This document shows, piece by piece, positions 21,408-43,086 of a stretch of DNA of 64,000 nt. This stretch comes from Sacculina carcini. Lineage: Eukaryota; Arthropoda; Thecostraca; Sacculinidae. The stretch spans positions 9,150,243 to 9,214,242 of the forward strand of contig OU696580.1 in assembly GCA_916048095.2 (NCBI GenBank), read 5' to 3'. The notes beneath the pieces are model-generated. The model did not search any database. It worked only from the letters and a program-made list of their open reading frames with translations, and had not been told where the DNA came from. Numbering within the stretch: the stretch's first letter is position 1; the number at the start of each line of letters is the position of its first letter. Both the position numbers and the translations under genes were made by a program.

Positions 21408-23729
21408 ATGCTTCCTAATTTATATATTGTGTTCTTTGGAATGATTGTCGGAGACATACCGTTTTTTCAGGTATGTTGCATTTTGATGATAGTGGTCAGT
21501 GTTCAGTACACAAGATGCGCACCGCAAACCACTTACAATTACCCTGTTCCTGATATCGAGTTCAACTATTTGCCTCCCATTGGAGGAGCGAGCAACAACG
21601 AAGGAACTGGCAGTCTGAATATTCTGCCCCAGTTGCCAGCCTTAGCGCCTCGTCCGTCGGGCTCAAGACGAAATAGACCTGTGACCGACAGGGGCGAAAA
21701 TGTCATTTTCACAGTAGAAGACATTACATCGTCACCTAAACCACGCCAACCTGTTTCACTAACGCCGAAGACAACGCCCAGTCGAGCTAGTACTGGAAGA
21801 ATAAACCAATACTCAACATCAGCAGTAACAAACACGGTCAAGTCAACTGTTCCTAGAAGACCTCCTGTGACAACTAAACCGTCATCTTCAACTACACGCA
21901 GACGACGACCATCTGGAAGCACGAAAAATCCCCCAAACAGCACAACGAGAAGACGCCCTTCTACCACGCGTATCCCTACATCAAGCAATAGACGACGAAG
22001 ACCATTAGTAACGAACAAGCCATTTTCGACCACTCCGCGTTCAACAACAAACGCCGGCTTGACAAATTCAAAACAGCCAACAAAAGTGAATACGCGTGTT
22101 TCTCAGCGACGACGACCAACAATCTCTTCCACTTTACAACTGCCCACTGGTTCCATTTCTAGACAACCAGTAACTCAACCGAGACCAGTTCAGTCCACAA
22201 GAACTACTCGCCCTATCTCAAGAAATCGCAGACCAACAACCAGTGGAGCAGTTTCGACTTCGGAAAATCGTTCACAATCTACTACACAAGGATCAATAAA
22301 TACTCCCATCAGTTATCAATACTTACCGCCTTCCATTGGCCCACCGTCTTCTGGAAGTCGCCGAAAGCCGATTCGTGCACAAACGACTGAAACACCTGAA
22401 ATAACAACGTACCGTCCTCCTCGAACACGGCGGCCCGCCGTCACTACAAGAAGACCAATAGTTTCCACGGAAAGAACCGCTGTCACCACTAGGAGGCCCA
22501 GTACTTTCACAAGAAAACCAGACTCAAGCAAAATCAGACCAATCTTCACTACCAGAAAGCCCTTGGTAACCACACAAAGACCAGTTAAAACAACAAGAAG
22601 ACCAATCATCACAACTAGGAGACCAATCTTCACTACAAGAAGACCAATCATCACAACTAGGAGACCAGCTGTTACTACAAGAAGACCAATCATCACAACT
22701 AGGAGACCAATCTTCACAACAAGAAGACCAATCATCACAACTAGGAGACCAGCTGTTACTACAGGAAGACCAATCATCACAACTAGGAGACCAGCTGTTA
22801 CTACAAGAAGACCAATCATCACAACTAGGAGACCAGCTGTTACTACAAGAAGACCAATCATCACAACTAGGAGACCAATCTTCACAACAAGAAGACCAAT
22901 CATCACAACTAGGAGACCAATCTTCACTACCAGGAAGCCCATCGTAACAACAAAAAGACCAGTTAAAACAACCAGAAGACCAGTCATCACAACTAGGAGA
23001 CCAATCGTCACTACCAGAAGACCGGTTGTTACTACAAGAAGACCGGTTGTTACTACAAGAAGACCAGTCATCACAACTAGGAGACCAGCTGTTACTACAA
23101 GAAGGCCAGTCGTTACTACAAGAAAACCCGCCTTTCCTTCGAGAAAACCAATTTTTACAACAAAAAAACCCAGTGCTACTACGAGAAGACCATTCACTAC
23201 GAAGAAGCCTGTCTTTACAACAAGGAATCCCACCATCTCAACATCGAAGCCTGTGATCAACACCTCGGGGCGTCCTAACGTTTCTACACTCAACTCATCG
23301 TCATCTGGTTCGGCAGGGAATTCGCAAGTGAGTCAAAACTGCCTCTCAGTCTAATCAAAGGCTAATGAAACTAATTATAGACACATCATAAGATGACTGT
23401 TATGTTGTAATATTAAGTCGCTGATATTGATACATCAATCAAGCTCGTATTGTAGGCGCTCGTATTGTGGCTGCCGGTGCATGTGTACACTGTACTGTTT
23501 GAATGTTTTTGTCTGATAGATGATGATGCACATGTCGCGACCCTACGAGTTCGGCTACAACATCGACGACGAGAACACGGACAACACGTTCAGTCAGAAA
23601 GAGAGCAGCGACGGCATGGTGATCACAGGTGAGTATCGCTGGAAGATGCCCGACGGCAGGACACAGATAGTCACGTACCTCGCAGACTGGGCGGACGGCT
23701 ACTACCCCAGTATTCGATACGAACGCTAG
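21408..23729 (+). CDS. Secreted Thr/Pro/Arg-repeat cuticle protein with C-terminal chitin-binding (RR) domain
   Basis: Two exons join in phase 0. Exon 21408(or 21471)-23327 has donor GTGAGT at 23328; exon 23520-23729 follows TGATAG and ends in TAG. The N-terminus has a hydrophobic stretch (VCCILMIVVSV) that fits a signal peptide. The real start is either ATG 21408/21441 or an upstream exon spliced at TTTTTTCAG (ends 21470), a common place for the first intron in cuticle genes. Residues about 140-640 are low-complexity basic Thr/Pro sequence, with a heptad TTRRPxx repeated dozens of times from about 22430 to 23130. The last 69 residues contain YEFGYNIDDENTDNTFSQ and GEYRWKMPDGRTQIVTYLAD, the Rebers-Riddiford chitin_bind_4 signature. 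It is probably an extracellular matrix/cuticle structural protein. Confidence 0.85.
22565..23130 (+). repeat. 21-bp coding repeat (RPxxTTR heptads)
   Basis: Near-identical units such as AGACCAATCATCACAACTAG encode RPIITTR, RPAVTTR and RPIFTTR. Synonymous and non-synonymous variants are shuffled in blocks, as expected from unequal exchange. Confidence 0.9.
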
Positions 23730-24290
23730 AAGCTTCGCAACGTTCACAATTCGTCAAAGTGGGGAACACTGCGCCGCGCGAGAAATTCACATCGTCCACA
23801 TGTGTCCAATTGATGTTTTCTGCTCTGACATGAGAAAATGGAGACTGTCGTTTACTCTTGTGCTGATTTTAATTGTTTTAGTAGGAAACTTCGCTGTACA
23901 TGCTCCATGCGCGAACTAAAATGGAACCACCGTTAAATAGACGAAGTCTACCTCGTGGACATATCATGAAACCACGTGAAATAGTAGGCCACGAAAAACA
24001 CATCAAGATATGCATGTCTCATTATCACGCGTAAAATATAAGATGAACCGTTGACCAATAATATGTATTTATGGTATCATACGCTAACATGTTTTGGTGC
24101 AGGAAAACATGGTGCAATTATAACAAAAAACGTATACGAAGAGAGGAACACAAGAGCAACACGATGACAAAACACAACTTGTTATGATTCTATATCACCA
24201 GCACAGGCCAGGGTAAACTCAGTGCTCACAACCGACACCTTACCTTCCACATTCACTGCTAACAGATAAATACAAACATAACGAACAGTA
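23730..24290. other. 3' flank of cuticle gene, nothing further recognised
   Basis: No open exon or repeat of note. Convergent with the minus-strand YKT6 gene, so both 3' UTRs probably lie between 23730 and 24430. Confidence 0.4.
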
Positions 24291-24350
24291 TGGTTGCCTA
24301 TCAAATCCGACCAAGTCCAGTCAAACTATGCACAAACGGTGCCAGGAAGA

Positions 24351-24354
<4 letters not shown>

Positions 24355-24403
<49 letters not shown>

Positions 24404-24404
24404 T
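24355..24404. repeat. (TG)n microsatellite
   Basis: Simple repeat just downstream of the YKT6 stop codon. Confidence 0.95.
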
Positions 24405-24430
24405 GATATTAATTCTCGTTCACTCGATGA

Positions 24431-25027
24431 TCAACCAAGTCCGCAACACGAGTTGGTCTTGCGAGCCGTCTTGTAGAACGTCTTGGACTGCATGCTGAGA
24501 TCTTCTGACTTGGCCACCAAGTCGTCGAGTTTCTCGCCCCGTTGCAACACCGACTCGATAGTGTTGTGCATGATGATTTTGGTCTCGTCCAACTCGGCCT
24601 GGATCTTGGACATTGAGTCGGCTTGTTCGGGGTTCTGGTAGCGAGCCAGACTCGCCTCCAGACCAGTGAAGTTGATCTTGTCGGTGGCTGCAGTTTGCCA
24701 GCTGGCGACAGGCACTAGTTCACTGAACTCATCGAGGGTGCGGTCGAGCAGCGAGTGCGCAACTCGACGGGGATACTCGTGGTCCGACACCACCACGCCG
24801 GCCAGACCGTCGGCGCGCACGTACACGTGACATATGTACTCCTGCTCTCGCACCGACTGCCGCGAGCCCAGGTGTGATCGCTCCACCAACACTTTACTGC
24901 TGAACACCATGAACTCCTGCACACTGGCGCGCTGGAAAAAGCCGAAACTCTGGAGATCATGTGCCGACTTGAGCGTATGTGCACTGTGTTGGTTTTTGTA
25001 GAGCACTGACAAACTGTACAACTTCAT
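24431..25027 (-). CDS. Ykt6: Synaptobrevin homolog YKT6 (longin-domain R-SNARE), intronless
   Basis: 198 codons, the same length as vertebrate YKT6. The start ATG at 25027 gives MKLYSLSVLYKNQHSAH; an upstream ATG at 25069 would only add 14 unrelated residues. Residues 1-135 form the longin domain (FGFFQRASVQEFMVFSSK, EYICHVYVRADGLAGVVVSD). Residues 138-195 form the R-SNARE coiled coil (SKIQAELDETKIIMHNTIES, LQRGEKLDDLVAKSEDL) with the zero-layer Arg. The C-terminus KTARKTNSCC keeps the palmitoylated/prenylated Cys pair, but the CaaX box reads CGLG, where other YKT6 proteins end in a conventional residue. It acts in ER-Golgi, endosomal and autophagosome fusion. The absence of introns contrasts with the neighbouring genes. 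Confidence 0.95.
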   Translation of the reverse strand: MKLYSLSVLYKNQHSAHTLKSAHDLQSFGFFQRASVQEFMVFSSKVLVERSHLGSRQSVREQEYICHVYVRADGLAGVVVSDHEYPRRVAHSLLDRTLDEFSELVPVASWQTAATDKINFTGLEASLARYQNPEQADSMSKIQAELDETKIIMHNTIESVLQRGEKLDDLVAKSEDLSMQSKTFYKTARKTNSCCGLG

Positions 25028-25149
25028 GACCCACCACACTGCTACTAACGTTGTTCTAGCAAAAACCAATCGCTCGGTTCAACACCAATATCGACCAACG
25101 ATCAGTGAATATGAAACAGTCAAAAGTCCACAACCAACCTGAAAAACAC

Positions 25150-26100
25150 CACCGAGGTAAGCACTGAATTTCAACCACTAAAATAATGAGATAAAGAATA
25201 AAGTGCTGTTTTAGTACAATGCATGAATTTAACATCCTGAACAGAGAGAACCAATCGTATCGAACAGATGTTTTTGTTTAGCGTGGACCGGTGTGAATAA
25301 GATGAACGCAGAGGTAATGCTTTATTGTAGAATAGTGCTTTGTTGTAGAGATTAGTGCTTTGCTGTAGAACATAGTGTTTTATTGTAGAACATAGTGCTT
25401 TGCTGTAGAACATATTGCTTTATTGTAGAGTATTACTTTGTTGTAGAGATTAGTGCTTTGCTGACGAGTGATAAGGTAGGCATAAATGAGTCACCAATCA
25501 TATCATCTGAGGAATTAAGCACTCGTATGAAGCAATGAGCAGATCACACACACGCGGATGGGATACACACGAAACACATTAGACTAGGATAAGCGAGGCA
25601 CAACTGATAGACGCGGGAAAATACACAAACAAATCACACACACGAAAAGGCAGGGTAAATGGAACAAAAAATGGTCTATTTTGTCTAATTTCACAGTAGT
25701 TCATGTCTTCGTATGCTAGGTTAATTCTCAGACAATCACCGGAGTCATATCGCCTAACTACAATATGTTCTAAAGTGCAACCTTTCTGTGCAACTTCGTG
25801 CAAAAACTAATTGAAACATTAGAACAACATGAACATACATACACACGTCAGCATATATTAAAACGCAACTATGATGCATGATAGGGCGATAAGTAGCGAC
25901 AATTGACAGCTAACATATGGTAGAGCCGAGTCGATTTCACACAACTATAACGATCCAATTTGAGATAACCACTATCGAAACCAATATTAAGTGTTGAGTC
26001 ATTGTAACGCAAGTATTTTCACACTGACAGCTCGGTGACAAGAATCGTCACACACACACACACACATCGAGTTTGACGGGTGCTGAAGCGGTGCGATAGT
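25150..26100. other. intergenic region between divergent YKT6 and Ig-like genes
   Basis: Contains a degenerate tandem repeat at about 25315-25462 (TAGAACATAGTGCTTTGCTG, roughly 20 bp) and CA repeats at 26051-26067. It must hold both promoters. No gene seen. Confidence 0.5.
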
Positions 26101-26153
26101 GCTTCTAGCACGCGCCAACAGTCGGTAAGTGTTAGCACGGCACTCAAGACGTC

Positions 26154-26825
26154 ATGTCGCCCGTCGTGTTCATTGTGCTAATTGCCGCATTATGTGGCTG
26201 GGCAAACGCTTTCATTCTGAAAAACTTCCAAATTCCCTCGGTGGCTTACAAGGGCCACCCGATCGTTCTATCGGTAGATTACAAGGTCAGACACGATGAG
26301 AAGATCACCAAGGTGAAATGGTTGAAGGACCACAACATGTTCCTAGAGTACAATCCAGAAGCACCGGCCCATGGTCGCTACCAGACTCACGAGGTGGAAG
26401 GTGTGACATCGCTGCTTAAAACACCGCTGCGCTGGAACAAGTTGCGACTGAAAAAAGTGCGTGCGACCAGTGCAGGAGTATACACGATTGTGATCGACCT
26501 CAAGTCGAACAACAGCATCGGCATCATGACCAGCAGTCACAGCATGAACGTGCCGGACTCGAAGCAAGCGCGCTTCAAGACAACCACTGTGTTCGGCTCC
26601 AACGTGTTCCAGGCCAGTGGCGTCAACAAGGACGACTTGCAAGCCTCACTCACGTCCATCAATAACGGACAAGTGGCAACAGTCACCAACCAGAAGCTGG
26701 ACAAATCGTTCTTCAAAACAATGAAGACGATCAAGAACACGTCTCGAACCGAAAACGAAATCAAGTTGCTCTACAACGAGATAAACTCTAAATTCAGCGA
26801 CTCATTCGACTTCAACTTTCCCTAG
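26154..26825 (+). CDS. Secreted Ig-like (Beat-like) protein lacking canonical cysteines
   Basis: 223 codons in a single exon. A clear signal peptide (MSPVVFIVLIAALCGWANA) precedes a V-type Ig-like domain at about residues 20-130. The strand C tryptophan is in KVKWLKDHNMFLEY, and strands E-F read LRLKKVRATSAGVYTIVID with the tyrosine-corner pattern. The B-strand position (PIVLSVDYKV) and the F-strand position (GVYTI) carry no Cys; the only Cys lies in the signal peptide. The YNPEAP segment after strand C recalls insect Beaten-path first domains. The C-terminal 80 residues are polar and unassigned, with no membrane segment, so it is probably secreted. An AATAAA at 26951 is a likely poly(A) signal. 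Family placement is an inference. Confidence 0.8.
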   Translation: MSPVVFIVLIAALCGWANAFILKNFQIPSVAYKGHPIVLSVDYKVRHDEKITKVKWLKDHNMFLEYNPEAPAHGRYQTHEVEGVTSLLKTPLRWNKLRLKKVRATSAGVYTIVIDLKSNNSIGIMTSSHSMNVPDSKQARFKTTTVFGSNVFQASGVNKDDLQASLTSINNGQVATVTNQKLDKSFFKTMKTIKNTSRTENEIKLLYNEINSKFSDSFDFNFP

Positions 26826-27180
26826 TGGTGATTTTCAGATCACAATCGATGTCACCATAATTCTTCTAAATATTTGACTCCAACTCAGTTCATCAGGCCA
26901 GCAAATACATGAAACCGACCTTCAGAAAATGCGAACATTCTAAATGCAACACAATAAATTCTTTATGTTGAGGCAAATACAATCGAAAGATAAACGATCA
27001 ACCGAAACGTATGCAAAGAAGACGTGCATGGTATTTATATGAAATGGAGGCACGGGGAAAGACTAGATTCAAGTAATATGACTGCGTGAGGAATTATAAA
27101 CATGATGGGCGATATGAGAATGAGCACCGGGAGTGACAATCCATCAATAAACACAAAACAATAAGTAAAACGTGAAACGC

Positions 27181-27381
27181 CTCAAGTGACAGCTGCCACA
27201 CGGGAAGAAGTCGAAGCTTATGAACACACACCCACAGGTATGCCGTGTAGCTCGCTGTTACCGCACAGCTGACACTCTCCACGCTATGACACCACAAGAA
27301 CCAAATAAATTCTCCGTCGGGTTTCGAACCACGGACCTTCCTCTTATATGGCGGGTGTGCTACCACTACACCACGGAGTCC
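27181..27381 (-). mobile_element. tRNA-derived SINE, copy 1
   Basis: Read on the minus strand it starts GGACTCCGTGGTGTAGTGG (Pol III A-box region of a tRNA-like head), has a B box GGTTCGAAACC about 45 bp later, and ends in a body shared with 50033-50353 (TTCATAAGCTTCG, GGCAGCTGTCACTTGAG). An intact tRNA gene is rejected because the homology continues past the tRNA length into the SINE body. Confidence 0.85.
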
Positions 27382-27681
27382 AACAATTTATTAAATAATG
27401 TACAATGTGGGGTTCACACAAGAACATGACTACGTGACAAAAATTGAGTATTAACGTCATTCATAAGTGTCTTCCAAAACGTCTCTGTATTGTCCGCAAA
27501 ATAACATTACGATTTTTCAACAATTTGGGTGAGTAAGAAAACTATATGAAAAATACTTAAGATTCATGTGCAAATTAATCATTGTGGAAAGACTAAATGA
27601 AATCTAGCTTACTTTAAGACACGCTAAAATTAGAGCAGAAGAAAACTCATTATAGAGTGACAAGTTCGCAAGGTCAAAGTG

Positions 27682-27725
27682 GAAGTGGCCCGAAGTCACG
27701 TGACTTGTGACGTCACCGCGCTGTA
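27682..27725 (+). promoter_or_regulatory. E-box/CLEAR palindrome plus CRE, probable core promoter
   Basis: GTCACGTGAC (27694-27703), a full palindromic E-box, is followed within 6 bp by a TGACGTCA CRE. Shortly downstream is an exon-like segment ending in a strong donor (CTGAG|GTAAGT at 27898). This is likely the promoter and 5' exon feeding the Arp2 gene. Confidence 0.5.
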
Positions 27726-27729
27726 CTTG

Positions 27730-27898
27730 TAAGTGGCTATTGCTGCATCTAGTTGAACATTCATTGTTCGCGAGTTGGTTTTCGTGTAATCAACGCTTCA
27801 AATTCGACTACATCAAATTATCAGCAATTTTCCACTGGTGCATCGACGGAAGACGAATGATGTCATCGTTACAGCCAGAACATCTTTACAAACTGAGG
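27730..27898 (+). other. candidate first (5' non-coding) exon with upstream ATG
   Basis: It ends at a consensus donor GTAAGT. An ATG near 27858 reads MMSSLQPEHLYKLR up to the donor. Splicing to the acceptor ending at 28858 (CATACAG), just before the Arp2 ATG, would be out of frame with Arp2, so this would be an upstream ORF or a separate gene's first exon. A second possible UTR donor is CGGTCAG|GTATGT at 28570. Confidence 0.35.
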
Positions 27899-28882
27899 TA
27901 AGTCGATTGTTTTCCTCTATCGTGGATAAAGTTTTGACTGCTCAACAAAGTAATCGATTCAAGCTTTCTCTACGGTCAAATAATTCAACTATCAAACCAG
28001 TCTGATTAAAATGCCAACGGTTGCTTTCTTCAGTACGCTCAAATATTGCTGGACTTCACATTGGCTGTGGCTGTGGCTGACCAGACTCACATCAGGACCC
28101 AACGCTATATATATCATATATCGATATAAATTCCCATAGTAATACCTACGATGAACAGAGTATATTCCTTTAACGGTGTACGTTGAACGAAATATTCACT
28201 GCGCACAGTAAAGTACAGACGTACACAAGAAACCACCTTCGGCTTCTTTGCGCCACGACCGAATCAATAATGTCCGTGAGTCAACGTAACGGTAACAAGG
28301 TAATCCTTCATTGTTCTCATAACTAATGAGAATGCATCGATGTAAATAATGCTGATACAATTTCACAATCTATTTATTCGTGTATTCATGCTATTAAGAA
28401 CATGGTATTATTTTACATTGCAAGACAAATTCAACTGGGTGTCGCCTAATTGCCGCGTCGGGTGTGTCAACTGGTTTGTTGTATGCGGTTCGATTGGATG
28501 TTCTCTCGGCAAACGTGGTATTTAATAATATTGTTGAGTTGATAACGCTTCATGTGGCTGCTCGGTCAGGTATGTTATGCTATTTAATATTTCATCAATG
28601 CGATGTACAGCTCTAAGTATTGCACAAAGTTTCTATGTTCGTGTGGCACTTATACCCAGTCATTTTGTGTCTATCTGAGTGAGATTATTTTCAGCGAAGA
28701 TGCGCACGTTCATGCATTTATTCATTGCAATATGATGCAATATCATCCTAGATTCGGTTTATATAGTGTTGGTGTAACGTCATATGCTCGCGTCATATGA
28801 CGTGTATTTGCTTCTTAACTAAGTTCGTTTTTGTTTGCATGACTGGGATTTCATACAGGTTTTCGTCGCGTTGGTGTAGATT

Positions 28883-30067
28883 ATGGATAGTCAGGGGCGC
28901 AAGGTGATCGTGTGTGATAATGGCACTGGATTTGTCAAGTGTGGCCATGCCGGTGCTAATTTTCCGGCTCATATTTTCCCTTCAATGGTCGGCAGGCCAA
29001 TTATTCGTGCAGCCAACAAAATTGAAGGCATCGAAGTGAAAGATCTCATGGTGGGCAATGAGGCTAGTAAATTGCGTCACATGCTTGAAGTAGGCTATCC
29101 TATGGAGAATGGCATCGTACGCAACTGGGAAGATATGCAGCACGTGTGGGACTACACGTTCGGCGCCAGCAAGATGAATATTGATCCACGTCAATGCAAG
29201 GTGATGCTGACCGAACCTCCCATGAATCCCAGCCGTAACCGAGAGCGCATGCTGGAAGTAATGTTTGAACATTACCAGTTTGCTGGGGCTTATGTGGCAA
29301 TCCAGGCCGTACTGACATTGTACGCGCAGGGTCTTCTTACTGGCGTTGTCGTTGACTCTGGCGACGGTGTGACTCACATCTGTCCCGTGTATGAGGGTTT
29401 CGCGATGCCTCACCTCACACGCCGCCTCGACATTGCTGGACGCGATATCACGCGCTACATGATCAAGCTGCTGTTGCTGCGAGGCTACGCTTTCAACCAC
29501 TCGGCCGATTTTGAGACGGTGCGCATGATGAAGGAGAAGCTGTGCTACGTCGGCTACAATGTGGAGCAGGAGCAGCGTCTGGCGCTCGAGACGACCGTGC
29601 TGGTCGAGTCGTACACACTGCCCGACGGCCGCGTGATCAAGGTGGGCGGCGAGCGTTTCGAGGCGCCCGAGGCTCTCTTCCAGCCTCACCTGATCAACGT
29701 CGAGGGCTACGGTATTGCCGAGCTGCTCTTCAACACCATTCAGTCGGCCGATATCGACCTTCGCTCGGAAATGTACAAGCATATTGTGCTTTCAGGCGGC
29801 TCCACCATGTATCCTGGCCTGCCGTCGCGACTCGAGCGCGAAATCAAGCAGCTGTACTTGGAGCGCGTGCTGCGCGGCGACACTGAAAAGCTGGCCAAGT
29901 TCAAAATCCGCATAGAAGACCCTCCTCGTCGCAAGGATATGGTGTTTATTGGCGGTTCTGTCCTGGCCGATGTTATGAAGGACAAAGAGACGTTTTGGAT
30001 AACCAGAGAAGAATATGCAGAAAAAGGAGTTCGCGCCCTGGAGAAACTCGGTATGCGAGTCAGTTGA
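28883..30067 (+). CDS. Arp2: Actin-related protein 2 (ARP2), complete, intronless
   Basis: 394 codons, matching the usual ARP2 length. It begins [20 protein letters not shown] (phosphate-1 loop) and continues [19 protein letters not shown], characteristic of ARP2 rather than actin or ARP3. It contains [20 protein letters not shown] (phosphate-2/connect region), the adenosine motif [20 protein letters not shown], and ends with [20 protein letters not shown]. The protein binds ATP and, with ARP3 and ARPC1-5, nucleates branched actin filaments. The start is fixed by homology. The whole gene is one exon, whereas most animal Arp2 genes are split. GC-rich codon choice and the intact frame argue that it is functional and not a dead retrocopy. 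Confidence 0.97.
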   Translation: MDSQGRKVIVCDNGTGFVKCGHAGANFPAHIFPSMVGRPIIRAANKIEGIEVKDLMVGNEASKLRHMLEVGYPMENGIVRNWEDMQHVWDYTFGASKMNIDPRQCKVMLTEPPMNPSRNRERMLEVMFEHYQFAGAYVAIQAVLTLYAQGLLTGVVVDSGDGVTHICPVYEGFAMPHLTRRLDIAGRDITRYMIKLLLLRGYAFNHSADFETVRMMKEKLCYVGYNVEQEQRLALETTVLVESYTLPDGRVIKVGGERFEAPEALFQPHLINVEGYGIAELLFNTIQSADIDLRSEMYKHIVLSGGSTMYPGLPSRLEREIKQLYLERVLRGDTEKLAKFKIRIEDPPRRKDMVFIGGSVLADVMKDKETFWITREEYAEKGVRALEKLGMRVS

Positions 30068-32052
30068 AATGTTCCGACATTCCTGCTCTGATGTCACTTT
30101 TATCGTCGCATTTATTCCTGTTGTATCTTGCTGGTGATTGAATATCAACTTTCTATGTGCATATTTGTGTGTTGAGCTTTCGGGTGGCGTTTGTATTGAG
30201 GTGCTTGTTTGGTGGGAACTGCTTGTTGTCGACCTGCTCTGCTAGAGTTGTTCCGATCAAACTGCTTGTGATAATTTAGAATTTATCAATGTTTGCCTTG
30301 TGAGTTGATGCGCAGTTATTGTTTAATGTTATTTATATTTTTCTACCGATGATTATGTCAGTTTTATTGCAGAGTTGATTGAGGCGGACGTCTCAGTGAC
30401 TTTTGTGCTTTTTATTGCTTGTTTATGCTTGTCTGCTGCCGCGCTGCTTGTTTATAATTCAGTGAACGATTGCTTCACCGCTTTCTCTCGCTCCAATCAA
30501 GTGTAGATGAACAGACTGCAGCCGCGTGTAATTGCTGATTCTTCCAATATATCTCACCGGGTCGTCGTCAGTGTTTGATCGCTTGTATTTCGGTCAATAC
30601 ACTGTTGACAACGTGTCACTTGTTTCTTTTGTCACATGACATGAGCCCGCACAAAGTCTGTTTTATTCAAATTAAGCGTTAAGTGAATCACTAGAGGTAC
30701 AAGTAACTGGACATTGATCAGTGCTGGGATGTGGGATGATTATTGTGTGTGCAAATATCACCGTGACGATGTCAACTTGGTTATGTTCGGTGGCTTAATC
30801 AGTGCGAATTTGTTCAGAGCAATGTGAAAAACACTTGCACATTGGTCGAGTGTTGTATAATAATGTGCGAATATCTGCCGAGCCGAAGTAGCTTGTTAGT
30901 GTGTGATGATGTGACACATTAGCACCACAGTTCTCTGATACTTCACAGACTCGACACATTTTATCAGCTGAAATTCTACCGTTCTCTTGAAAGCCTGGTT
31001 GAATCAAACATGGCTACATTATAGATATGAGCTGCGTTCAGGCACTCAATGATGAGATCAAGTCTGTAAGAAACATCAATGCTACGATACAGCGCGGACA
31101 AGTGGATTTCTCCGCATTCTGAATGTATGAGCGTTTGATCGAGCGAAGACAAGAACAGTTTGACAGGTCATCTATTGATTCACACGACCAGACACGCACC
31201 GATACAGGCGTGTGGTGAAAACAACGCTGTTGATAGAAACGCATGCGACCACGTCAATATGATTGATATGCTCCCAGCGCAACGTTCAAACAATCATGTG
31301 AACAATACTATAAGTTGTGTCAGCATCGCCAGTCGTGACATATATCTGTCTTGAATAGCGGCATTGGTGCATCGCTGGCGGAAATGTGCAAATTAACACA
31401 GATCAGGCACTAAAGACTGCTCAAACGTAGCAGCAGTACGGCGCACAGTGCAACATCACACGATAACACGCGCTGATTGAGGCCCCACAACAACACGCAC
31501 GACCGACACACTAGAACAACCAACAACTACCATGCAAAGCTGCCATCCTGCAAGCGATAATAAACGGTGAGACAATATATAGCACCGTATATACTTGATT
31601 GGATTTTCACGCCAGAAATGCAGGTGTCCCCGGCCTTCTGTCACGCGAAATAAACAAAATATCACAGACATGCAACGTTGAATGACATTCTTGTAATTGT
31701 CATTGCGAACCATCCATCCACTGTGCTGATTGTAGTCAAACAATGGCCAATTTGACATCAACATCACAAGCGGCCTTATCGGCTAGCTTTGATACCAATA
31801 CAAAATTAGACACACACAGAGAAGCACACGGTGACGCATTTAGCAGGTGCATCATTATAGACGAGTTATGAGATGACAGTTGACTGCTACTATTTTGTCA
31901 GCCGGCGCGTGTTTGAGCAGCGCAGTGAGGCCCCGTATCACGTGACCTCGTGTCCGTGTCACCTTCCTCCTCCTGTTGTCCAGTTTCAGTTTTCAATCGA
32001 GTTATCCTGCATCAAAATGCAAATATACAACAAAGTATCATATTTGACGCGG
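30068..32052. other. spacer between convergent Arp2 and capicua genes
   Basis: Should contain the 3' UTRs of Arp2 (+) and cic (-). Short open stretches on both strands look random. A last small cic exon beyond 32119 cannot be excluded. Confidence 0.45.
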
Positions 32053-42986
<10,934 letters not shown>

Positions 42987-43086
42987 GTCGTGCGAGTCAT
43001 CGCGGCTACACAGCCGACTAATACTCAGCTCAACATGCTCAACTCCACGCTACAAGACATGATCATCTGACAAGCAGATCTTCAGT

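Noticed and set aside
22316-23293. 325-codon minus-strand open frame opposite the cuticle repeats
   Set aside because: Antisense shadow of the TTRRP coding repeat. The sense frame has the signal peptide and joins the chitin-binding exon.
27300-27381. tRNA gene on the minus strand
   Set aside because: The tRNA-like head is followed by a body shared with a second copy at 50 kb, so it is a SINE; the cloverleaf is incomplete.
28982-29782. 266-codon open frame antisense to Arp2
   Set aside because: Shadow of a GC-rich conserved gene; no independent similarity.
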